Positions 1-5,122 of a DNA stretch of 5,683 nucleotides are shown piece by piece. The stretch is from an uncultured SAR86 cluster bacterium (lineage in GTDB: Bacteria > Pseudomonadota > Gammaproteobacteria > Magnimaribacterales > D2472). The stretch covers positions 1-5,683 of the forward strand of contig CALJHI010000008.1 in the NCBI GenBank assembly GCA_938075575.1, read 5' to 3'. Position 1 is the first letter of the stretch. Every line of letters begins with the position of its first letter. The notes beneath the pieces were generated by a model. It had not been told where the DNA came from. It did not search any database and saw only the letters and a list, made by a program, of their open reading frames with translations. The position numbers were made by a program, and so were the translations under genes.

Positions 1-20
1 AAGTTTTTTGATTAAAAAAA

Positions 21-752
21 ATGAAAAAGGGGAATATCTTTAACTTTTTTTTGGCACTGGTTTTAATTTTAACCATAGGTGGCTGTGGTCAAAATATACA
101 AGTCAGTGAAGAAACTTTTTCATGCGAAGAAAACGCTAATAATATTTATAAGGATTCCTCTCTTAATAATTTTGAAAAATCAAAATTTAATAATCTTCTA
201 AATGAAAAATTTGTTCTGTATGAGGACTTATTTAAAAAAGCGGCGCAAGATAATGGGCTTGAGTGGGAGCTCCTAGCCGCCATTTCATTCCAAGAGTCTC
301 AATGGGATCCAAGAGCAAAATCAAATATGGGTGTAAGAGGAATGATGATGGTAACCCTAGAGACCGCTGCAATAGTTGGAGTTAAAAACAGACTCGATCC
401 AGAACAAAGCATCAATGGAGGTTCAAAATATATCGCTTCCTTAGTTGAGAAAAATATCTTTGGTAAGTCAAAAAGTGATCAATTGGCTATTGCGCTTGCC
501 AGCTACAATCTTGGTCCTACTAATATTATCAATTTAGCCCAATCAATTAATAAGGAACCTGATCAGATGACTTGGGAAGACTTTGTTGCTGTCCTAGAAA
601 ATATAAGTGGTGAAGATGTAAATCTAGTGGATAAGAATGGCTATAAGAGAGGTCAGCAAGCTATTGATTATGTCCATCGTGTTGAAGATTACTATAAATT
701 AATGATCGCCTATTCCTGCAAAGATCCTATATATCAATCATCCTTCCTTTAA
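21..752 (+). CDS. Lipoprotein lytic murein transglycosylase, MltF-like catalytic domain only
   Basis: This probable peptidoglycan-cleaving enzyme (243 aa) would break the MurNAc-GlcNAc bond to form 1,6-anhydro-muropeptides. Residues 1-22 form a type II signal peptide: K2-K3, a hydrophobic run, then lipobox I-G-G-C with C22 as the lipidated residue. Gly at +2 would send it to the outer membrane by the usual Lol rule. The SLT domain covers about residues 65-230, with catalytic E92 in FQESQWDP, then GVRGMMMVT (104-112) and ASYNLG (160-165). The wording of these motifs matches the C-terminal domain of E. coli MltF rather than Slt70 or MltC. MltF is about 518 aa with an N-terminal solute-binding-type domain; here only some 40 residues lie between lipid anchor and enzyme. 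The ATG at 21 is fixed by an in-frame TGA at 9-11; there is no clear Shine-Dalgarno sequence, only A-rich leader. Family assignment is firm; the precise orthology is inferred. Confidence 0.9.
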   Translation: MKKGNIFNFFLALVLILTIGGCGQNIQVSEETFSCEENANNIYKDSSLNNFEKSKFNNLLNEKFVLYEDLFKKAAQDNGLEWELLAAISFQESQWDPRAKSNMGVRGMMMVTLETAAIVGVKNRLDPEQSINGGSKYIASLVEKNIFGKSKSDQLAIALASYNLGPTNIINLAQSINKEPDQMTWEDFVAVLENISGEDVNLVDKNGYKRGQQAIDYVHRVEDYYKLMIAYSCKDPIYQSSFL

Positions 753-2736
753 GATATTTCATTTTATCTCTGCACCAAGCTGCCTTTTCAAACTCCATAT
801 CTTTTGCATATACATACATCTGATCTTCTAACTTTGAAATAGTCGCGCTTAGCTCTTCAATGGAGTTGTCTTTTATCTTAAATTTAAGTTCTTTTTCTAG
901 ATCTTTCCTTTTAGGCTTTGACTTGCCTTTGATAACTCTTGCACCTTCCATGATATCTTTTACTTTGGTGCTAATAGACGATGGCTTAATTCCATTGTCT
1001 TGATTATATTTTTCTTGAATTGCTCTCCTTCTATCGGTTTCATCAATTGCTCGCTGCATTGATCCTGTAATTTTATCTGCATATAAAATAGCCTTGCCTC
1101 TTATATTCCTTGCTGCCCTTCCAATGGTTTGGATCATTGTAGTTTCAGATCTTAAAAACCCCTCTTTATCTGCATCTAGTATGGCTACTAAACTTACTTC
1201 AGGAATATCTAAACCCTCTCTGAGTAAATTAATACCAACCAAAACATCAAATTTGCCTAACCTTAGATCTCTTATGATTTCTACTCTCTCTACAGTATCT
1301 GTGTCCGAGTGCATGTATCTTGCTGCTATATTATTTTCATTTAGATAATCTGTTAAATCTTCAGCCATACGTTTTGTTAGAGTTGTTATCAGAACTCGCT
1401 CTTTAAGCGCAACTCTCTCATTGCACTCACCAATAACATCATCAATTTGAGTTGAGGCAGGTCTTATTTCAACATCGGGATCCGTGAGTCCTGTTGGCCT
1501 GATAATAAGTTCTACTAAGTTATCTTGTCTTTCTGTCTCATAGCGACTTGGCGTGGCAGAAACATAAACTCTTTGTGGGGCTAATAGTTCCCACTCATCA
1601 AATTTCAAAGGCCTATTATCCATTGCAGATGGAAGTCTAAATCCATATTCAACTAGAGTTTCTTTTCTCGACCTATCACCTTTGTACATAGCACCTATTT
1701 GTGGGACTGATACATGTGACTCATCAATAAATACAATCGCGTCTTTGGGTATGTAATCGAATAAACATGGAGGTGATTGTCCTGGATCTCTTCCGGACAA
1801 ATATCTAGAATAATTTTCCACCCCCTGACAATAACCAAGCTCCCGCATCATCTCTATATCGTAATTAGTTCTTTCCTCTAATCTTTGGGCTTCCACTAAT
1901 TTATTGATGGACCTTAAGTATGCAAGCCTTTCTTTTAGTTCAGCTTTAATATCATCAATGCAATTTACAACAGTTTCTTTAGGAGTTACATAATGGGTTT
2001 TTGGGAAAATAGTAGCCCGAGGTGTTTCATTAATCACCGCTCCGGTTAACGGATCAAACCAAGAAAGCTTTTCAATCTCATCGCCAAACAATTCAATTCT
2101 AAGCGCCTCGTTATCGGAGTCTGCAGGGTAGACATCAATAGTATCACCTCTAACCCTGAAGGTAGCCCTTCTAAAATCTAAATCGTTTCTTGTATATTGA
2201 AGAGAGGATAGTTTTCTCAATAGATCTCTTTGATCTACTGTATCTCCCCTATCTAAATGCATAACCATTTTTAAGTAAGATTCTGGTGCACCCAAACCAT
2301 AGATTGATGAAACAGTGGCAACAACAATTGTATCCTTCCTCTCTAATAGAGCTTTAGTGGCGGACAGTCTCATTTGCTCAACATGCTCATTAATAGATGC
2401 ATCCTTTGCGATATAGGTATCGGATGTTGGTACGTATGCTTCTGGTTGGTAATAATCGTAATATGAAACAAAATATTCAACTGAGTTCTCTGGGAAGAAG
2501 TCTTTGAATTCACCATAAAGCTGAGCTGCAAGAGTTTTATTATGAGCCATTATAATTGCGGGTCTTTGAGTCTCCTCAATGACCTTTGCCATGGTATAGG
2601 TTTTACCAGAACCAGTAACTCCAAGAAGGGTTTGATGAAGCAATCCATCCCCCAAACCATTTACTAAACTTTTGATTGCATCTGGCTGAGAACCGGCTGG
2701 TTCAAAATCAGATACAACCTTTAGTGATTTTGTCAT
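727..2736 (-). CDS. uvrB: UvrABC excinuclease subunit B
   Basis: UvrB is the DNA-damage verification subunit of nucleotide excision repair: it is loaded by UvrA, opens the duplex at the lesion and recruits UvrC for incision, in the cytoplasm. At 669 aa it is full length (E. coli 673). Visible motifs are Walker A GVTGSGKT at 39-46 with K45, the damage-probing beta-hairpin with Y92, Y93, Y95 and Y96 (YYDYYQPEAY), Walker B DESH at 338-341, helicase motif VI QTIGRAARN at 536-544, and a C-terminal UVR domain at about 628-663 that binds UvrA and UvrC. Nothing essential appears missing. The ATG is preceded by GAGAAG at complement 2740-2745, only 3 nt away, so the ribosome site is modest. No LexA-type CTGT-N8-ACAG box is visible in the 41 bp up to the tRNA, so SOS control is not supported here. 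The 3' end overlaps the convergent transglycosylase gene by 26 bp. Confidence 0.99.
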   Translation of the reverse strand: MTKSLKVVSDFEPAGSQPDAIKSLVNGLGDGLLHQTLLGVTGSGKTYTMAKVIEETQRPAIIMAHNKTLAAQLYGEFKDFFPENSVEYFVSYYDYYQPEAYVPTSDTYIAKDASINEHVEQMRLSATKALLERKDTIVVATVSSIYGLGAPESYLKMVMHLDRGDTVDQRDLLRKLSSLQYTRNDLDFRRATFRVRGDTIDVYPADSDNEALRIELFGDEIEKLSWFDPLTGAVINETPRATIFPKTHYVTPKETVVNCIDDIKAELKERLAYLRSINKLVEAQRLEERTNYDIEMMRELGYCQGVENYSRYLSGRDPGQSPPCLFDYIPKDAIVFIDESHVSVPQIGAMYKGDRSRKETLVEYGFRLPSAMDNRPLKFDEWELLAPQRVYVSATPSRYETERQDNLVELIIRPTGLTDPDVEIRPASTQIDDVIGECNERVALKERVLITTLTKRMAEDLTDYLNENNIAARYMHSDTDTVERVEIIRDLRLGKFDVLVGINLLREGLDIPEVSLVAILDADKEGFLRSETTMIQTIGRAARNIRGKAILYADKITGSMQRAIDETDRRRAIQEKYNQDNGIKPSSISTKVKDIMEGARVIKGKSKPKRKDLEKELKFKIKDNSIEELSATISKLEDQMYVYAKDMEFEKAAWCRDKMKYLKGRMIDI

Positions 2737-2765
2737 TTACTTCTCTATCAAAAGTTATTTATAAT
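2736..2765 (+). promoter_or_regulatory. Probable sigma-70 promoter of tRNA-Asn with GC-rich discriminator
   Basis: A perfect -10 element TATAAT lies at 2760-2765, preceded at 18 bp by TTTACT (2736-2741), a 4/6 match to TTGACA. The -10 is followed by GCACGTCCGCG (2766-2776), strikingly G+C-rich for this AT-rich window. Transcription would begin near 2772, a few bases before the mature tRNA at 2778. A GC-rich discriminator is the known signature of stable-RNA promoters repressed by ppGpp/DksA, so stringent control is a fair inference. The -35 overlaps the uvrB start codon on the other strand. Confidence 0.7.
2758..2763 (-). promoter_or_regulatory. Candidate uvrB -10 element
   Basis: On the minus strand TATAAA (5/6 to consensus) overlaps the tRNA -10 box by four bases. 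Transcription from it would begin near 2751, giving a leader of about 15 nt to the uvrB ATG. No good -35 is seen at 16-18 bp, where the sequence is the tRNA acceptor end, so support is weak. uvrB could equally be transcribed by read-through from the upstream minus-strand ArsC-like gene. Confidence 0.3.
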
Positions 2766-2777
2766 GCACGTCCGCGT

Positions 2778-2852
2778 TCCCGAATAGCTCAGCGGTAGAG
2801 CAGTTGACTGTTAATCAATTGGTCGTTGGTTCGATCCCAACTTCGGGAGCCA
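2778..2852 (+). tRNA. tRNA-Asn, anticodon GTT, CCA encoded
   Basis: This is a complete 75-nt cloverleaf. The acceptor stem TCCCGAA (2778-2784) pairs with TTCGGGA (2842-2848), followed by discriminator G2849 and encoded CCA (2850-2852). The D stem is GCTC/GAGC. The anticodon stem GTTGA/TCAAT flanks the loop CTGTTAA with anticodon GTT at positions 34-36, reading AAC and AAU as asparagine. The T arm is GTTGG-TTCGATC-CCAAC. The outermost anticodon-stem pair is G-T, which is tolerated. It stands alone, on the strand opposite to its neighbours uvrB and the ArsC-like gene. No hairpin plus T-run follows it, and only 14 bp separate it from the stop codon of the convergent gene. Confidence 0.98.
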
Positions 2853-2866
2853 CTTAAGCTCTATCA

Positions 2867-3286
2867 TTATTGTACATTCAACTTACTAAATTCTTTTATT
2901 GATTTAATAAGATTATCTCTTGTTACCTCAAAGGCTTTTGCTAACTCTTCATTATTATAATTTTCATTTGCAGGATCTTGATTGAGCCAGTGAAGACTTC
3001 TTGCATTAGATGGAAGAACCGGGCATACCTCTTCTGCACAAAGCGTTATAACAAAATCTAGTTTATCTAAAAAATCCTTATCTAAATCATCAATGCTCTT
3101 TGAATAATGATCTGAAATATCTATCTGTTTATCATTTAGAGCAATAATTGCATTTGGATGAACTTTCCCAGAGGGTTCTGAACCAGCGCTCTGAATGTTA
3201 TGGTTTTTACCTAGGATTGATTTAGCGATTCCCTCAGCCATCTGACTTCTTGCTGAATTAGCGACACATAAAAATAAGATATTCAT
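2867..3286 (-). CDS. Arsenate reductase / low-molecular-weight tyrosine phosphatase family protein
   Basis: This 139-aa cytoplasmic enzyme of the LMW-PTPase fold probably reduces arsenate to arsenite with thioredoxin, or dephosphorylates protein tyrosine. The P-loop C-X5-R-S (CVANSARS) starts at C7, with R13 and S14. The general-acid Asp sits in QDPAN (D104, P105). Two further cysteines, C83 and C88 in TLCAEEVCP, fit the C82/C89 shuttle of thioredoxin-coupled ArsC (pI258 type), though spaced 5 rather than 7 apart. Plain LMW-PTPases lack this pair, which favours ArsC. I chose the ATG at 3286 because it puts the P-loop Cys at residue 7, as in the family. A longer reading frame to a TTG at 3346 adds 20 hydrophobic residues, has no Shine-Dalgarno sequence and would cover the likely promoter. 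No Shine-Dalgarno sequence precedes the ATG either. No arsR, arsB or acr3 lies nearby, so an arsenic role is inferred from motifs only. Confidence 0.88.
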   Translation of the reverse strand: MNILFLCVANSARSQMAEGIAKSILGKNHNIQSAGSEPSGKVHPNAIIALNDKQIDISDHYSKSIDDLDKDFLDKLDFVITLCAEEVCPVLPSNARSLHWLNQDPANENYNNEELAKAFEVTRDNLIKSIKEFSKLNVQ

Positions 3287-3296
3287 AAGAATAAAA

Positions 3297-3325
3297 TTGA
3301 TGAAAATTACATTAAGGAGTATCTT
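3297..3325 (+). promoter_or_regulatory. Candidate promoter of the sulfotransferase gene
   Basis: TTGATG (3297-3302, 4/6 to TTGACA) is followed after 17 bp by TATCTT (3320-3325, 4/6 to TATAAT). Initiation near 3332 would leave about 16 nt before the ATG at 3348. In this AT-rich DNA such matches arise easily by chance. The support is position: a 61-bp gap between two divergent starts must hold promoters for both genes. Confidence 0.35.
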
Positions 3326-3328
3326 ATA
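3323..3328 (-). promoter_or_regulatory. Candidate -10 element of the ArsC-like gene
   Basis: On the minus strand TATAAG (5/6 to consensus) lies 36 bp before the ATG at 3286. It overlaps the -10 candidate of the divergent sulfotransferase. No clear -35 is seen at 16-18 bp. If used, it lies inside the longer TTG-start frame, which supports the shorter protein. Confidence 0.3.
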
Positions 3329-3347
3329 GATATCTCTGGTAATCAAT

Positions 3348-4463
3348 ATGACTGGTCAATTCAGTGTTAATAAAATTCTTAAAGGGCTAAAAGATGGTCT
3401 CGGAGAAGATGATTATATTGAGCCATTAGAAATTCTTATTAATTCACTCAATAAAAATAAATTAAATATATTTGGTGAGCTGGCCTTTAAACATCAATTA
3501 AAGAGAAGGCTAAAAACTAGAAAACTTTTATATACAGAATTCAATAAAAATACTTATTCTGATCCGGCCGATCCTTTATTTGTTATTGGCCTTCCTCGAT
3601 CAGGCACAACATTTTTATTTAATCTTCTTTACCAAGACCCCTCATATAGATCTCCGCTTTATTGGGAAATTATGAACCCACTTCCAGTAACTAAAAATAG
3701 TAAAGAAATTAATAGAAGAATTAGAAAAGTTAATAGGGATTTATTAATTGGAAAAACTATTATTCCTAAACTTAGATCGATGCATACTATAAGAGCTCAA
3801 ATGCCTGAGGAATGTGAGCAAATAGCTACAATGCATGCTAAAAGCTTTGTATATATCTGTATGGCAGATGTTCCAGCGTATGCAGAATATCTTAAAACCT
3901 GTGATTTTGATTCTGTATTTGAATGGCATAAAAGATTTTTTCAAGTTATTGAAGGAAATGACCGGCCTAAAAGATGGCTGCTAAAAGATCCTAGTCACAT
4001 AGCTCATATCCCATCTATTTTAAAAACATATCCAAATGCCAAATTTATTAATATTCATAGAAATCCAACGGAAGCCGTAGGCTCATTCTGCAGTCTAACC
4101 AATAATATCAGGAGCTCTTTTACAAAAAAGATTGATAAAGCGGCAATTGGAGAAACAGTGATTGATTTTTGGTCGCATAATATTAGTCAAGGAATGATGG
4201 ATAGAGATCTTATACCTGAGAACAATATTACAGATGTAATGTATGAGGATTTCATCAAAAATCCTCTCTTGGAAATTAAGAACATATATTCCAATCTTCA
4301 GCTTGATATGACTATAGAAGTTGAAAACAATATTCAAAGCCATTTATCCCAAGGCAGGATCAAGTCAAAGTCAAAGCATCGATATTCAATTCAAGACTTT
4401 GATATTAGTGAGGAAAATATTCGCCATCATTTTAGAGACTACATGCTCAAATATAATTTTTAG
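3348..4463 (+). CDS. PAPS-dependent sulfotransferase family protein (Sulfotransf_3 type)
   Basis: This 371-aa enzyme should transfer a sulfuryl group from PAPS to an unknown acceptor, in the cytoplasm (no signal peptide or membrane segment seen). The 5'-phosphosulfate loop is FVIGLPRSGTT (78-88), with R84, S85, T87 and T88. The 3'-phosphate site is the family pattern R-X7-S: R238 and S246 in HRNPTEAVGS. Between them lie MPEECEQ (152-158) and WLLKDPSHIAHI (210-221), where K213 and H217 are candidate active-site residues. The C-terminal end (343-371), with KHRYSIQDFDIS, then an acidic helix and RDYMLKYNF, is typical of this bacterial group. Length is normal and nothing is broken. The ATG at 3348 has only a weak upstream GG; an in-frame TAG at 3327-3329 limits any longer start. 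It diverges from the ArsC-like gene and runs into the cyclophilin gene with a 35-bp gap. The substrate (lipid, polysaccharide or small molecule) cannot be read from sequence. Confidence 0.92.
   Translation: MTGQFSVNKILKGLKDGLGEDDYIEPLEILINSLNKNKLNIFGELAFKHQLKRRLKTRKLLYTEFNKNTYSDPADPLFVIGLPRSGTTFLFNLLYQDPSYRSPLYWEIMNPLPVTKNSKEINRRIRKVNRDLLIGKTIIPKLRSMHTIRAQMPEECEQIATMHAKSFVYICMADVPAYAEYLKTCDFDSVFEWHKRFFQVIEGNDRPKRWLLKDPSHIAHIPSILKTYPNAKFINIHRNPTEAVGSFCSLTNNIRSSFTKKIDKAAIGETVIDFWSHNISQGMMDRDLIPENNITDVMYEDFIKNPLLEIKNIYSNLQLDMTIEVENNIQSHLSQGRIKSKSKHRYSIQDFDISEENIRHHFRDYMLKYNF
4431..4457 (+). promoter_or_regulatory. Candidate promoter of the cyclophilin-lpxH pair
   Basis: A perfect -10 TATAAT (4452-4457) sits in the last codons of the sulfotransferase gene. 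The best -35 match is TTTAGA (4431-4436, 4/6) at a short 15-bp spacing. Initiation near 4465 would give a leader of about 34 nt. The -10 is good but the -35 is poor, and read-through from the sulfotransferase gene is possible because I see no terminator. Confidence 0.35.
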
Positions 4464-4498
4464 TGATAAAATCAACATTTTAATTTAAGGCTAAATCT

Positions 4499-5122
4499 GT
4501 GAAAAAAAACAATATATTAAAACTTACTCTGTGCACTTTAGTTGCTGCATTCGTTCTTAATTCTTGTTCTAAAAGAAGTGATGAAGCTATAACACCACTA
4601 GTCAAAGAGGAGATAAGCATGACACAAGTAACTATAAAAACATCTGCTGGAGAAATCAGTTTAGAGTTAGACGGAGAAAAGGCACCTATAACAGTAAAGA
4701 ATTTTGTTGATATTGCTAATTCAGGATATTTTGAAGGAACAATATTCCATAGAGTTATTAATGGATTTATGGTTCAAGGTGGGGGCTTAAATGCAGATAT
4801 GAGCGATAAGTCCAGTGGAACAGCACCAATTCAAAATGAGGCAAACAATGGCTTAGCTAATGATCGCGGAACAATTGCTATGGCAAGAACGATGGATCCT
4901 CATTCTGCAACTAGTCAATTTTTTATCAACCATAAGGATAATAGCTTTTTAAACCATACTGGCGAGAATCCACAAGGTTGGGGCTATGCTGTATTTGGAA
5001 AGGTTACCGATGGTATGGATGTTGTTGATGCTATTGCAGATGTTGCAACTGGGTCTTCAGGCGGCCATCAGGATGTGCCCCTTGAAGTTATTTCAATTGA
5101 ATCTGTAACTGTTACTGAATGA
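4499..5122 (+). CDS. PpiB-type cyclophilin peptidyl-prolyl isomerase with lipoprotein signal
   Basis: This cyclophilin (207 aa) catalyses cis-trans isomerisation of X-Pro bonds in folding proteins. Residues 1-23 form a lipoprotein signal: K2-K3, hydrophobic core, lipobox L-N-S-C with C23 lipidated and Ser at +2, suggesting the outer membrane, facing the periplasm. A linker of about 18 residues leads to the cyclophilin domain at 42-205. FHRVI (83-87) holds catalytic R85, followed by GFMVQGGG (89-96), ANNG (115-118), MAR (128-130) and SQFFI (139-143). All match E. coli PpiB (164 aa, cytosolic), as does the ending ESVTVTE against ESVTVSE. The GTG start at 4499 has AAGG 8 nt upstream (4487-4490). 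A second in-frame start, ATG at 4619 (M41), has a stronger ribosome site and would give a 167-aa cytosolic PpiB. Its stop overlaps lpxH as ATGA, matching the E. coli ppiB-lpxH order, so this may be ppiB with an added export signal. Confidence 0.95.
   Translation: MKKNNILKLTLCTLVAAFVLNSCSKRSDEAITPLVKEEISMTQVTIKTSAGEISLELDGEKAPITVKNFVDIANSGYFEGTIFHRVINGFMVQGGGLNADMSDKSSGTAPIQNEANNGLANDRGTIAMARTMDPHSATSQFFINHKDNSFLNHTGENPQGWGYAVFGKVTDGMDVVDAIADVATGSSGGHQDVPLEVISIESVTVTE
4606..4612 (+). promoter_or_regulatory. Internal ribosome binding site inside the cyclophilin gene
   Basis: AGAGGAG lies 6 nt before the in-frame ATG at 4619 (M41). It is the best-spaced strong Shine-Dalgarno match in the window; the annotated GTG start has only AAGG and other genes have weak or no sites. 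The ATG marks exactly where E. coli PpiB begins, so initiation here would make a complete cyclophilin without the lipoprotein signal. The two GAG codons that create the site encode Glu37-Glu38; GAG is used for about 5 of 12 Glu in this gene, so the site could be chance. Confidence 0.55.

Noticed and set aside
1..20. Possible end of an upstream gene or promoter
   Set aside because: Only 20 A/T-rich bases precede the first ATG; there is too little sequence to support either.
1094..1348. Plus-strand open frame of 84 codons
   Set aside because: It lies wholly inside uvrB on the opposite strand, has no ribosome site or recognisable protein motif, and uvrB is conserved across this stretch.
2737..2850. 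LexA (SOS) box for uvrB
   Set aside because: A CTGT occurs at the tRNA anticodon but no ACAG follows at 8 bp; it is part of the tRNA and not an operator.
2830..2866. tRNA 3' end as an integration attachment site
   Set aside because: I found no second copy of the tRNA 3' sequence in the window and no integrase; neighbours look chromosomal.
3314..3319. AAGGAG, a good Shine-Dalgarno match on the plus strand
   Set aside because: It is 28 nt before the sulfotransferase ATG, with an in-frame TAG between at 3327-3329; no usable start codon sits at proper distance, so it is probably chance.
3744..4343. Two minus-strand open frames (3744-3944 and 4095-4343)
   Set aside because: Both are antisense to the sulfotransferase, whose motifs and C-terminus cover the region; their translations show no domain and look like AT-rich chance frames.
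4467..4482. Inverted repeat TAAAAT-CAAC-ATTTTA after the sulfotransferase stop
   Set aside because: The stem is six A/T pairs with no G+C and no following T-run, too weak for a terminator and expected by chance in such AT-rich DNA.
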